Positions 24,633 to 36,515 of a stretch of 64,000 bases of DNA are shown here, piece after piece (within the stretch, counting starts at the first letter, position 1; each line of letters opens with the position of its first letter). The stretch covers positions 154,243 to 218,242 of the forward strand of contig MNCI01002752.1 in assembly GCA_015680685.1 (NCBI GenBank), written 5' to 3'. Below the pieces are notes generated by a model. It worked only from the letters and a program-made list of their open reading frames with translations, did not search any database and was not told the origin of the DNA. The stretch comes from Gnetum montanum. Its lineage: Eukaryota > Streptophyta > Gnetopsida > Gnetales > Gnetaceae. A program made the translations under genes and the position numbers.

Positions 24633-26690
24633 TGAATGAAAACTCATCCTCAAGTGAACAATAGGAGGAACAAGTCCCTTACATAATATTGGGAAGGTAT
24701 GGGATTATTGACTGACATGCAAACTACTAATTGACTTTGAGTGCACATTACAAAACTTTATTTGAGTGGATGCATACAAAATGACAGAGTGACAAAAAGA
24801 CTAGATAGACATTGAAGATTACAAAATATGTAGAGGTCTTTAGAAATCCGCTAAAGATGATTCTTCTTGTTGCCACTAGCTGTGGAAAACTTTTAACCTT
24901 GATTATTATGTCGATGCTTCTCTATTTATGTAGAACATTCTTGAAGGATGGACTAAAAGTTCTTCTCATCGTCCCATGGATCTAGCAAACATGTAAAGTT
25001 TGAGCAGCTATCTTGTATGTGCTACAATTTGTCCATGGGCATATCCTTTGTTGTTCCCCTCTTGGCTTCTTTTTTGTTCCTGCAAAAAGACCTTCTTTAA
25101 GTGTTTCTTTTAGCATCACCTATAGTTATCAAAGGATCAACATTAGTTTTGGTAAAAATTATTTCCTTAATAATCAACCCTTTTCGGATCCTTTTGTTTA
25201 CATTTAAGCACAAGGTAATGATGATGTACTATGCCCAAGGCTATGAGGTAACTAAAATCATCAAGTTGTTCATTATTTTGATCAATTATATTAGTTACCA
25301 TGACATTCAAAAACAGGATGTTAGAAAAATTTCAAAAAGGACATCCCTAGCCCTCATAACTAATAAGTGTAACTCTAGAAGCACATAAGTTTTTGAACAA
25401 TTGAAACCAAAGGTCTAATTTAGAAGATGACTAAGAATATTAATGGATATGGAAATAGAAAAGTAGGAAAAATTAATGAAACTAATGAGAAGTAGACCCA
25501 AAATCATGCATAAATTCAGAGAAACTAGCATTGATGTTCTACAAGATGTAAAGGTTAGTTCAAAGCCATGATCAATAAAGTTATGCAAGTGGGTCCTTCC
25601 CAAAGTAGGCTCTTTCCATAATACCCTTGCATAACCACTTCTATAGATGTCCATGGACACCCAAGAAGTTAAATGTATACCATGCCTTTGTTTTAAACAA
25701 CACACAACTGCCGTGGTTAGGGTGTTACACTATACTACACAAAACTAAAAGGCTCATAATCGTATGTACCAATGAGGTGAATAATGGGATGAGAAGGGAT
25801 TATAGAGATCATGATTTAAGGTACTTGAGCATGTCAACAATAGGTTCTTGTGAAAAATGTGATTAAAATGATCAGCATACCTATCCATCTAAGTTTAGAC
25901 CAAGTCCATACCATGAACAGTGACCTTGCAGTGATGTGTTCCATCGTGCCAACCACCATGAGTCCACAACCACCTCAAAGAACAATCATCATCTCAGAAA
26001 GAGAGGAAAAGAGAAGTAGGAAGTGAGGAAGGGCCTTAGTTAGAGGGGTGCCTTCAGGTAATTCTTGTAGCCCATTATTGTGTCTAAGGCATGTGCTTTG
26101 AATTTTAATTATTGTTCTCTCTCTCTCTCTCTCTCTCTCTCTTTGTTTTCTTTTGTTTTCTTTTTTTTTTATGGGAACCACACCATGCAAAGATAGAGCT
26201 TCTTTTTTATTGGTCAACGGAGGAGTGATGATACGTTCCAAGAGGAGTCATAAACCACATGAAGGAAGTCAAGAAGAGAACCCAACAAGTCCCCTTGAGG
26301 TCATACCCTTACCATTCCCACTTGGTCGTTTCTTCTTCCTTTACGATACAATGATCATTGATTAACTTTAGTTTCAAAAAAGAAGAACCAAATTGTTTCC
26401 ATGATAAAGACCTTTTATTCAAAGAACTAGAGGGATGGATGAGGTGGTCTCACTACTTTACACAATTACTTACTCAATTAGCTTGATAACATAGAACAAA
26501 AACCCAACACATAGCATTGACTTCTACATCATGACTTGGGTATTTTATTAATAAAAACATGAAATACATTCATAAAACATAAAGAGAATGACTCAATAAA
26601 AGAGAAAAATATAAAGGAAAGAAAAATATTAAGAAATGAAAAACATATAAAGAATCAAAAAATTCTAGAACTAATAAGAAAATCAATTAC
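24633..26690 (-). mobile_element. 3' internal part of element D: non-coding block and ORF2 remnant
   Basis: Minus strand. The reverse of the shared island is at about 26288-26311 (ACAAGTCCCCTTGAGGTCAT), and the segment near 26030-26110 matches the block after integrase in F (AAAGCACATGCCTTAGACACAATAATG in two pieces). The segment 24860-25070 resembles, weakly, the C-terminal end of ORF2 in A. The stretch between is unassigned. A CT microsatellite lies at 26116-26142. Confidence 0.5.
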
Positions 26691-27433
26691 TTTCATGCAT
26701 CTTTGAAACAATTTTATATTCTTATTTTGAAGCCAATGGGTGTCTTTTGGTTTAGTGGCTATAGCATAGACTGGCTTTTGTTCACACACTTACTCCTGAA
26801 CTTTATGGTGGGTTGGTATCAAGGTTGTGTTAGTATTTCAAACTTCTAGCCCACAATTGCACCCTTTATTATTATTGCTGATGCATGGATTCTTCTATTT
26901 ATCCACAATGATAGGTTTATCATTTATTTTATGTCTTGTGTTGAAGTGGTAATGGGTGTTGGATTTTGCGTATCATTAGGAGACATCATTTTTGTGAGGA
27001 AGGTTGTTGCATCAGATTGGCCTTGTGTTGGTTTAGATGATGTGGTAGGTCCATGAGTGTTACGCTTTTGCTTAGGGCCTTTCCTAAAGAAATGACATTT
27101 TTAAGTTTGTGGTGGAAACCTATTGGTATTAGTATGTCTATGCATATTTGTAGCACAAGTGGCATTCGATTGATGTAGTTGCAGTATTGAACCTTCCTAT
27201 GTTATTGGCAGTGGCACATGAGGAGGTGGAGTATGAGGATATTGAGGATAGGATGGATGGTAAGAAGTGCAAGGTGGTGATCCTTCAAGAGATGTCATGG
27301 GTTCATGGTACTTGGAAGAGTGATAGTGGCAATTTGAAGTAGAGGGCATAGAACTAGTTGGAGAAATAGGATGTTGAACATAATATCTGTACGATTTCAT
27401 CTGATAGGAAGGGTAGGGTTGATATGGTGGTGG
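26690..27433 (-). pseudogene. gag of element D, C-terminal part
   Basis: Continuation on the minus strand of the gag that is broken at 45346 by element B. It encodes the Pro/Ser/Tyr-rich tail (YYVQHPISPTSS at 27197-27400), nearly the same as YYVQHPISPIISSS in G, then a basic Lys-rich stretch. It ends in a segment with KPKDTHW corresponding to the pre-pol tail of A. Confidence 0.7.
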
Positions 27434-27438
27434 CCTCC

Positions 27439-27748
27439 TGATGAACCGCGATATTGCGTTTGCGATATCGGATCAACCATGCGATGTTGGATACTCAATA
27501 TCATGGCCCATCTCCTTGCCTATAAATAAGAGACGACGCCCTTGGTTTCCACATTAGAAGTTAGACCCTTAGCCAAACTCTTGCCATTTTTTCCCACTAG
27601 AGTTAGAATTATTTCTGCGTGCCTGCAGTAGGAGTCATAGAGTGAACAAATCTTTATTCGAGCATTGTGTACCTGAGCACACTTTGTGTATGGTAATAAA
27701 GATGAACTTTATGATAAACCTTGCAGCATATAGAATAGATTAATTAGC
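27439..27748 (+). repeat. 5' LTR of element B, left part before the assembly gap
   Basis: TGATGAACC start; promoter cores start at 27451, 27465, 27484 and 27498 (steps 14, 19, 14), TATAAATA at 27521, and AATAAAGATGAAC near 27692. It matches 44516-44825 base for base in length. Confidence 0.9.
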
Positions 27749-27958
27749 NNNNNNNNNNNNNNNNNNNNNNNNNNNNNNNNNNNNNNNNNNNNNNNNNNNN
27801 NNNNNNNNNNNNNNNNNNNNNNNNNNNNNNNNNNNNNNNNNNNNNNNNNNNNNNNNNNNNNNNNNNNNNNNNNNNNNNNNNNNNNNNNNNNNNNNNNNNN
27901 NNNNNNNNNNNNNNNNNNNNNNNNNNNNNNNNNNNNNNNNNNNNNNNNNNNNNNNNNN
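27749..27958. other. Assembly gap (210 N)
   Basis: Run of N hiding the right part of the 5' LTR of B and most of its primer site; sequence resumes at AGGGAC, the last bases of the primer site. The twin LTR indicates that about 529 bp should be here, so the gap length is not real. Confidence 0.95.
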
Positions 27959-28077
27959 AGGGACTTAGTTGTTTGTGCACTAAGTAGAACTTAGGAAATC
28001 ATTTACATCATTGGAACGAACCCTTAGGGTTGACTAGGAGAAAAGATAATAGTACATTGCACACTGAACAAGACAAG

Positions 28078-28212
28078 ATGTCTTCTTCTTTGCACAAAAG
28101 CACTTCATCACCTAGGACTAACACAAGAAATAATCGGTGGTAGGAAACACATGACGTTGATCCACTAATCCCTCAATAGTTTCGTGTGGTATATATTCAT
28201 CCTAATGAATAT
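28078..28212 (+). pseudogene. gag of element B, N-terminal part
   Basis: ATG at 28078 (MSSSLHKSTSSP) aligns with the gag start of F at 50966. It is interrupted after 45 codons by element C at the codons for HPNEY and resumes at 36516 with VPDFTFILHQDEQ. Confidence 0.75.
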
Positions 28213-29014
28213 TGATGAATCATCATTTAGTTAACTGCGATATCGTGTATGCGATATCGCAACCTGTCTCTTCATCGATAAATAAGAGGTAGACAGTTCC
28301 GATAAGTAGTTTTTTCAATTCTTAGTTTTTAAAGTTAAGTTTTGATTTTAGTTCTTGTTTTTCTCTCAACCCTTTTCCTCCCAATGTATGCTCGTAGTGT
28401 GGTGATTGTAATTATACAACATCCTTATTCGAGTGTGACGTACTTGGACACGCACATGACCGAAAATAAAGATCGAGATTACTTCATCATTGCAGCATTC
28501 ACTTAGCTTAATTATTTACTTAATTGTTATTTATTGCTTTCTTAGTTAATCTCTTCTTACCCTAAACTCTTGTTAAATGCGGAATGAGTACGACTCAATT
28601 ATGAGCATTTAAGTATGACTACTTGGTAACCTAGTAGTGTACCTAGGATCTGCGCTTGGTAATCCCAATGGTAGTCATGCACGAGGTCCAAGATGTGTAT
28701 GGATGATTGGGGAATGGATGCTCATCACACTTAGGCTAGCTTAGATTTTCTTTCACCCTTTCTCTCTTAGCTTTGTTAATATTATCTTCCATTGTTTTCA
28801 GGAGTAGCATTAGCATAGAAACAGATCATACACCTCACTCTGGACTAAACCATATGTGACAAGCTAAGACTAGTCCAGGTGGGAAGATAGCGAACTGCGA
28901 CCTAAGGATAATTGTCTAGATACCACAACTAGTCTATCTGCGGAGTTCGACTGGATCGTGCGTGAAACGCTTGTATTTGTATGGTTGAGTGTAGGGGTAC
29001 CTCGCCACTCATCA
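28213..29014 (+). repeat. 5' LTR of element C (802 bp)
   Basis: TGATGAATC to CACTCATCA. Two promoter cores at 28240 and 28254; the TATA box position (28277) reads GATAAATA, a T-to-G change relative to the 3' LTR. Polyadenylation segment AATAAAGATCGAGATT near 28465. Confidence 0.93.
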
Positions 29015-29015
29015 T

Positions 29016-29033
29016 TGGCGCTGTTGCCGGGGA
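29016..29033 (+). other. Primer binding site of element C
   Basis: TGGCGCTGTTGCCGGGGA: 17 of 18 bases match the complement of the plant tRNA-Asp 3' end. It is the best preserved primer site in the window. Confidence 0.88.
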
Positions 29034-29155
29034 CGGTGCTATTTATCTAGATTAGTTATATCATACAAGGTCGATGTATAGGAATTAACGATATATTTTT
29101 TCAAAAGAAATAGTTGTAAAAAGTCACATATAAATTCACACACAATTGCACAACC

Positions 29156-31117
29156 ATGCCTCTCCTACAAGATTACGATAATGCCACACCTAGTGAGGAA
29201 GTTCATTCGAGAACCAACGAACTATATGATAATGAAGATTGGAGTACGCAACTCGAGGTGGTGATTTCTTATAAACATAAACGAAGGCAACATCGTCTCA
29301 ACGCACAAAAGCATAACTTACGTGATGACGATGAACCCCCACTGGCCACTACAAGCCTAACGCAAATACAAGAGGTTTTTCAAATCTCCCGTAGGCATTG
29401 TAAAGAGAGCCGTCTACCCAGGCTCGATTTAAACAACTTCCCTAATTTCTCAGGAGGCTATGACTTAGATCTGCATCAACATTTACAAGCCTTCTATGAT
29501 GCCTGCTCATGGAACAACATTGATAACGGGTGGCAAAAACTTAAGCTCTTTCCTATGACACTTGTTGGCCAAGCAAAAGTATGTAGATCGTTAAAACCAA
29601 ATTCAATACGAAGTTGGCCAACAATGGTAGAACTCTTTAATGAAAGATATCAAACCTACGCAAGAATGTTAGCCTTGAGGAAACAAATCCAATAGTGGAA
29701 ACAAGAACAACATGAACCCTTGGACATGGCCTTAGAAAGATATTATGCATTGTTAAACAACTGTCCAGGCCATGAGTTCTCCGAGGAAAGGCTAATGTAC
29801 CATATCATTGATAGGCTTCGTGATGAAACAAGAGAGACCCTAAGGATGTATACCCAAGGTCAACTATACGAACTACGAACCCATCAAGTCCAAGAGCTTA
29901 TTAAGTGGGAAATGGCTAGATGGGAGAGTATTGAAAAACACGAACAGGACCAAAATCTCAACTTAACAAAGGTCCATAATCACAAAAATGAGAAATCAAT
30001 CAATCTCAAGGAAAAATCATCTTTTCCAACACAAAAATCACTAGAAGAAGTCGAGGCAAAGATCAATAAGATGTTGGAATGGACACATAAAAAGTGTGGA
30101 GAATTTATTGATATTATTGGAGATAGAGTCTTGACAAATCGAGAAGCAGGACCAAGTGTCATTAGACAATCGGAAAGATGGGTTGAAGAAGATAAGGGCT
30201 CAACTACCAATCATATGTACGAATGTAACATTTGCTTGTACGATCACCCCAAGGGCTAATTCCCAATCTTGTTACATTTATATGAACATTGGGGAAACAC
30301 GTTACACCCAAAGTTCGTACAAAGATACTGTGTTCCATCATAGTGGCAACAATCCCAGTCGTGGGGGAAGCCACCCCTAAACTGGAGACACCCTTCATAT
30401 CATCCGAATCCAAATGCTTATCTAGTCCAATACCCTGTTTCTCCAACTAGGCCAACATACTCTATCTCACCGCATTATCATTCTCCTCAATACTATCAAC
30501 CCATGTCCTCAACACAACCACTACCTTGTGTACCACACACTTCTCTTAATTTTCAACATTCTCATCCTTTTCCTCCTTCTACATCACCACCAACTATTCC
30601 TAAGGTGTCTACACCACAACGACAACTCTTGAACGTTACTTGTGCTACTATTTCCAATAGTAGTGAGAGACCTCAGAAACATCGAAGGCGTCCCTTCTTT
30701 AGAAACAACCCTAAGAAGGGACAACACGATTCCAAGGTGACTACATCCTCCAACTTAGCACAAGTCCAACAATGTGGTGCATCCTTCTCTTCAAATCCAA
30801 CACCTCATGTTACTTCATCAGGGCCACCAATTAACACTCCAACAACCATACGGCCCAATGACTATAGCCATGGAGGGTGACATCCTGATCCTTGCATATC
30901 ATCTAACAGTCCCAATTATCATAATGGGTCAACTCGCTATCTGGAAACTACATCTTATAAACTGCCCCACTATGCTTACTATAATCAGGTGTGTGAACCC
31001 CAATGGGGTAAGTATGACCAGGTGCCAATATTTCCAACATGCAAGGATCCTCATCTTTCATTTATTAATCTTTTCCATCCTCAACCATTTAGTTATGGGG
31101 GATATTCTCCATTTTAA
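29156..31117 (+). pseudogene. gag of element C
   Basis: One reading frame of 654 codons from ATG 29156 to TAA 31115-31117, broken by a few in-frame stops (29693, 30257 and others) but no net frameshift. Capsid-type domain at residues about 90-240 (FSGGYDLDLHQHLQAFYDA, WQKLKLFPMTLVG); Glu/Lys-rich stretch near residue 300; zinc-knuckle-like CNICLYDHPKG at codons from 30224; then a Pro/Ser/Tyr-rich tail ending FSYGGYSPF. G's gag ends in the same way. In retrotransposons Gag forms the particle that packages the RNA. It directly precedes the non-coding block, with no protease. Confidence 0.85.
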
Positions 31118-32738
31118 TAATAAGAAAGATTAATAAATATTTTTCATTTTCTTCAATTTTACAACTTTTTGTTTTCCAGTTTTTCATTTTTTTATTTCTT
31201 GTTTTATCTTTTTTTCTTTTTGTCTTTTTACATTTTTATAAGTAATCTTGTCTATGAAAAAAACACTCATGTGGCTCGTTGGTTGAGGTGTGTTCTATGT
31301 TATCGAGTCTCGAGTGATCAATTATGTGGATAGTGAGCCCATTACACCCATTCATCCATTCTACAAATAAGAGGTTCTGATCGAGGGTACAGTGATATTC
31401 TTGACATTCTTAAAACTTAAAATTAATTTTGTGTTCATTGTACCTAGAATGAAGAAGGATGGACCAAGAGGGAATGATTAGGGTGTGACATCAAGGGGAC
31501 TTGTGGATTCTCTTTGGTGATGTCTGTGGGAGTTATCATGCAACGTGGTTGTACTAAGATCCTTGTAGATCTAACAAAAAATGGGAGTAAGAGTAATCAA
31601 AAGGGCACTCAAAAATCCAATGTGGTTCTAGGGGGTCCCATTGGAAAGACATGCACCCATTCCTGAAGGTTGGTGGCTTCTCTGGATTCAGTAATCATAA
31701 AAAAAAAGGTAGTGCCACAAAACAAAAATCACTCCTCCCTTGAATAAAACGCCAAGTGATCGTATGCCTTGTTGTTTTGGTACTCTCATAGTCGCTCATC
31801 GTGGGATGAAACAATGTGGTGTCATTGATTAGAGGAATGGACTTGGTCCTGATCTTGGCATGATGAGTTAATGCCACGTTAATCATGCTTTACACACAGG
31901 ATTCATTGTGCCCTAGGTCGGTTACCTCATGTCCCAATCTCTACAATCCCTTCTATAGTTCGTCTCATCTCACTATTCGTGTACTTGTAGCTCATGTCTC
32001 GTATAGCGTAGAATTCTTACCTCATCCCGGTGACATCCACATGCGTGTGTTTTTTGGAATTAGTGCAGATTACATTTAACGCTTCTAGTGCCCACGGACA
32101 CTTTTAAGTGTGGTTACATAAGGGAATTATAGGTTGGAACCTGCTTTAGGGAGTATCCACTTGTGTAATCTCTTGTAATTTTCACTTATGACACAGCTCA
32201 CACACACCATTTCTTACCCTTAACCTAATTTTCATGACATTCTTTCCCTACTACTATCCCTTTGAATTCCAATGTTCCTATGTACCATTACATGGAATTT
32301 TTCTCTCACTTACCACCCGAGGCCTTATTTCTTAAGTCCACCCACATCTCATTATTTGTGCCTTCAAAACCATCTAATTCTCGTTGGTACTCAGATTTTA
32401 ATTTCGTCTGAACCTGCTTGAACCCAAAGTGTTCAGCTTAGTCTTGGGGGAGGGACACATGCCGAATAGCATATAACTTTTTTGGAATTTATCATCGCCC
32501 GAAGGACATTATCAAGGGTAATTAGCTATAACATTTAGAATAATTGTGCTGAAAATAATTTCATCCCTTTAGGTTTACCGGGAATCTAAAATTGGAAACC
32601 ACCTAAGTAAAGAGGACTCACTATTATAATCTTTCGGGACACATCACATGGAGATAAAATAAATTAATTAAGGCAAGTAGTAAGGTATAAATTAACTTTG
32701 GAAAAAACCTTACTAACACTTGGTCCATGTGATTGCAG
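31118..32738 (+). mobile_element. Non-coding block of element C before ORF2
   Basis: Starts with a T-rich tract (31130-31245) and contains the shared islands GTGACATCAAGGGGACTTGT at 31485-31504, GGTCCCATTGGAAAGACATG near 31636, and GGAACCTGCTTTAGGGAGTA at 32136-32155. It ends in GATTGCAG directly before the ORF2 start codon, a good splice acceptor. This suggests, by inference, that ORF2 is read from a spliced RNA. Confidence 0.6.
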
Positions 32739-35527
32739 ATGGCCCCGAAACGTGGACAACAGGAAGGTCCTACTTAAGGTGGAAGCAAATGACCCAGGAG
32801 AGACGAAGAACAAGTCCCTATTAGATAACACACAGAGCAGGAGGAACAATCATTTAGTATCCATGAAGAAGACCATGCTACTGTACAGTCCGGGCAAGTT
32901 GAAGGGGGAGTTGCTATAGCACCTGAACAGGGACAACATCTCATGTTGTCCCAAGATTGTGTTCAGGCTATTCACGAAAGGTCCACATTCACTTCGGTGA
33001 TTGTGGAATTAAACTTTGAATATTGTGTAGAGTTCACTCCTAAGGTTGTTAGGGACCACCTCAAAGGGTCTCCCTTATGGCCTATCCTCTTTGCAAGTGG
33101 TGCCTGCTACCTAGGGGAAACGTATCAATTCTGGCACAACAGGGAACAAGGCACCACTGTTGACATCTGTGGTGTGACAATTGATTTCTCTGTGTAGGCC
33201 ATTTTGGAAGTATTAAACCTTCCAAATACAAGGCCAAAAGTTGCTTAGTTATCCACCTGTTTAGACCCCGATGCACGACGAGTTTGGTTGGAGAGGGCAT
33301 ATGGCAAAGATAAGACATTTGGAGAGTTGACGATGGAAGAGAGGATCTATTTCAAAATTGGAACATATCACCTCTTCCCCACGAAGGGCCTAAAAAGGAT
33401 TTCAACATATGCGGCAAGGGGATGTGTAGTGCTGATGGGGAAGGTCAATGCTAACCTACCTCAGCTATATTTCATAGAGATCCTAAGGCAGTTTGAAAAA
33501 TGGAAGATAGGGAAACTTGCCTTACCCTTCCCTTGTCTTATCAGGAAGTTGTGCCAATGTGTTGGTATTAGAGGTTACACTAATTATGTCCTACAAAAAG
33601 CCCAAAATGCTTCATATGCTGAATTGTTAAAGCCACCATCCGCAAGGAAAATCACTGGTGAGACGTTGGGACCAGAACAAGAAAAAGAATATATGGCTAG
33701 ACCAACTGTAACTTAACTTGTAGGACCCAGCTAACTTCCAAGTACGGGACCCAACCAACAATATGAAGCAAGGCCTAGCATGGGCCAAGATCAACCATCG
33801 CCACTACAAGATTACGGACTTTCAATGAGCCATCTCAGGGCCATCGCTGAGACGGTTAGTTGGGGAAGTCGTGATGATGCAAATCTCTTCCGTGTCATCG
33901 ACGATGCCATACAACCCACAGTCTCTTTGGATCATGCAAGGGTTGAGGTGTCCATCCATACAGGAGGAGGGGAAAGTACTTGGTCACAACAGATCTCGGG
34001 AACACTGCATCTTTCCAAGTGCAATTAGAAATTGGTGAAGGGGCCACAGTGGTGATCATGTAACACCAGGATGCAACGGGAGTTGCAAAAGTGGTCGTGG
34101 ACCACATTAAAGAATCGTTCAATGTACCTGTTGTGCCACCAGTAGATCTCATAGGAGCACAGGATGCTCAAACTTTGGTCGAAACCTCAATGAGTCCCAT
34201 GGAACATGAGGATGTGCTTGATTGATTGCTACAAATAGGACAAGTAATGACATTCCTATTTGACATCCCTCAAGATGTTACAACAATTCAATCAAACCTC
34301 ATTTCCACTAAGGGGAGGTTGGTCTTGATAGAGGTGAGGGTCAAGAATGCTGAAGCAGAGGTGAAAAAATTACAAGAAAAGCTTGTGGCCCTACAAGCAG
34401 CATAGCGGGACCCTTTGCAATTCATTCCCATGGACCAGTTGGACACTTTTCAAACTAAGCAACTCACCAAGCTATTAACAGAGAATAAGAAGGTGGCAGA
34501 AGAAAAAGAGAAGGCTATTTGGGATGTCTCTATAGCACAGGCGCAAACTCATGTGCATAACAAGGCACTCAAGGCCTTACAAGAGGAAAACAAGTAGCTT
34601 GTTGCTGACAACCTTCAGTTGACCTCCGTGGAGAAGCAAAAGAATGTTCTTGAAGAACACTTTCATCAATTGCAAGAAAAATTCATCTGGGTCAACCAAT
34701 ACATGAATCGTTTAGCTAGGGAGAATCAAACCCTCTCAATGAAGGAGGTACGTGCCATCCACCAAAAGACAACTATTGAAATAAGCACGTGGAAAAATGA
34801 GGCTAAATGACATGAAAAGCTAAAGGAGCACTTCTAGGACCAGGTGGGGATGTACAAACAGATCCTTGAGAAGGAGATCCATATGAGCAAGGCCCACATA
34901 AATGCTATCAGTTCTCAACACACTGACTGGCAGGCCATATTGGACACATATGCACTTGCCCACTAGGCGGAAGTTAAGAACTGGGACCTGTAGATCCAAG
35001 ATCTTACATAATACATGGAGTTGGCAAACCTGCGGTATGCCAACCTTGCCATGTTAATAGTAGGGTGCCCAAGGATAGAGCTTGAACAATAGGTAGCTAC
35101 CACTTATAGCAAATATGAAACAGAATTTGTGGAACGCAAGAAGTTATTGCAAAAACTGGAGATCACAAATTCTAAACTTGAGGTGGTGAAAGCAAGCTAC
35201 CAAGGATAAAAAGGTGTCACAACAGATTTGGCTCGATGGTTTGTGGATTTTCAAGAATACAAAGATAAAGCCAGAGCCTACGAGGAGGAACGACAGGTGT
35301 TTGCAGCTTGGTATGTCAAGGAAAATCAAATGTTTTTGCAACTACCCTACCCATGGGAGGTGCCGACTCCATCAAACGTTGGAAAATTAGCATGGATAGC
35401 ACAAGATCCTTGAACCGAAGAGGAGAAACTCCAGGCCATACTTTAGTGCCATCAAGTCCCAAGACCTAGAGCACAAGACAAGGGGAAAGCACCTATGGAG
35501 GAGCCACCGCCACTAGGAACTACATGA
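32739..35527 (+). pseudogene. ORF2 of element C: unknown protein with long coiled coil
   Basis: ATG 32739 (MAPKRGQQEGP) to TGA 35525-35527, about 929 codons, with several stops and one frameshift between about 33950 and 34020. The N-terminal half has an ordered domain (SPLWPILFASGACYLGETY, VDICGVTIDFS, EERIYFKIGTYHLFPTKGL, FEKWKIGKLALPFPCLIRKL); its layout recalls the 'putative plant transposon protein' domain found downstream of pol in some Athila/Ogre-type elements, which needs a profile search. The second half, about residues 440-850, is rich in Glu, Lys, Gln and Leu and predicts long coiled coils. The end is EEPPPLGTT. The same protein is recognisable in A and, as a tail, in D. No catalytic motif of any enzyme is visible. 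Confidence 0.65.
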
Positions 35528-35708
35528 GTTCCACCAATTTTGTAGCTATAGAACATTCTTTGTGTTGTGTCTCAATTTTGTTTTGACTCCACACTGCGGC
35601 ATAAACCCATTTTCACCATCCAATAATCTCGTACCTATCCACTGTGTAATCAATGGAGCTTGTTCTCATTGTAACTCAAGGACGAGTTTTTACTCAGTCG
35701 TGGGGGTA

Positions 35709-36510
35709 TGATGAGTCACCATTTAGTTAACCGTGATATCACGTACGCGATATTGCAGCCTATCTCCTCATCTATAAATAAGAGGTAGACAGTTCTGATA
35801 AGTAGTTTTTTCAATTCTTAGTTTTTAGAGTTAAGTTTTGATTTTAGTTCTTGTTTTTCTCTCAACCCTTTTCATCCCAGTGTATGCCCTTAGTGTGGTG
35901 ATTGTAATTGTACAACATCCTCATTTGAGTGTGACATACTTGGACAGGCACATGACCAGAAATAAAGATCGAGATTACTTCATCATTGCAACATTCACTT
36001 AGCTTAATTATTTACTTAATTGTTATTTACTACTTTCTTAGTTAATCTCTTCTTACCCTAAACTCCTGTTAAACACAGAATGAGTATGACTCGATTACGA
36101 GCATTTAAGTGTGACTACTTGGTAACCCAGTAGCGTACCTAGGATTTGCGCTTGGTAATCCTAGTGGTAGTCATGCACGAGGTCCAAGATGTGTATGGAT
36201 GATTGAGGAACGGATGCTCATCGCACTTAAACTAGCTTAGATTTTCTCTCACTCTTTCTCTCTTAGCTTAGTTAATATTATCTTCCATTGTCTTTAGGAG
36301 TAGCATTAGCATAGAAACACATCATACGCCTCACTCTAGACTAAACCACACGTGAAAAGCTAATACTAGTCTACATGGGAAGACAATGAACTGTGACCTA
36401 AGGATAACTATCTAGATACCACAACTAGTCCATCTGTGGAGTTTGACTGGATCATGCATGAAACACTCATATTTGTATGGTTGAGTGTAGGGGTACCTTG
36501 CCACTCATCA
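35709..36510 (+). repeat. 3' LTR of element C (802 bp)
   Basis: TGATGAGTCACC to CACTCATCA. Cores at 35736 and 35750, intact TATAAATA at 35773, AATAAAGATCGAG near 35961. Followed at once by the target duplication AATAT. Confidence 0.93.
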
Positions 36511-36515
36511 AATAT

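Larger units (their letters stand above)
28213..36510 (+). mobile_element. Element C: complete pol-less retrotransposon (gag + ORF2)
   Basis: Full-length 8298-bp insertion with a perfect duplication AATAT at 28208-28212 and 36511-36515. Both LTRs are 802 bp. My base-by-base comparison gives about 76 differences without gaps (9.5 percent), of which only about 9 are transversions. Internal order: primer site, gag (654 codons, no net frameshift), non-coding block, ORF2, polypurine tract TCGTGGGGGTA at 35698-35708. No protease, RT, RNase H or integrase is present, so it must have moved with enzymes from another element, plausibly of the B/F kind with which it shares LTR ends, primer site and polypurine tract. 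Confidence 0.93.

Noticed and set aside
26116-26142. CT repeat as a CRISPR or regulatory array
   Set aside because: A plain dinucleotide microsatellite without spacers; plants have no CRISPR arrays.
27744-27980. Minus-strand ORF through the N run
   Set aside because: It consists almost only of unknown residues from the assembly gap.
30204-30446. Minus-strand ORFs within gag of C
   Set aside because: Shadows of the gag frame, which is supported by conservation with G and B.
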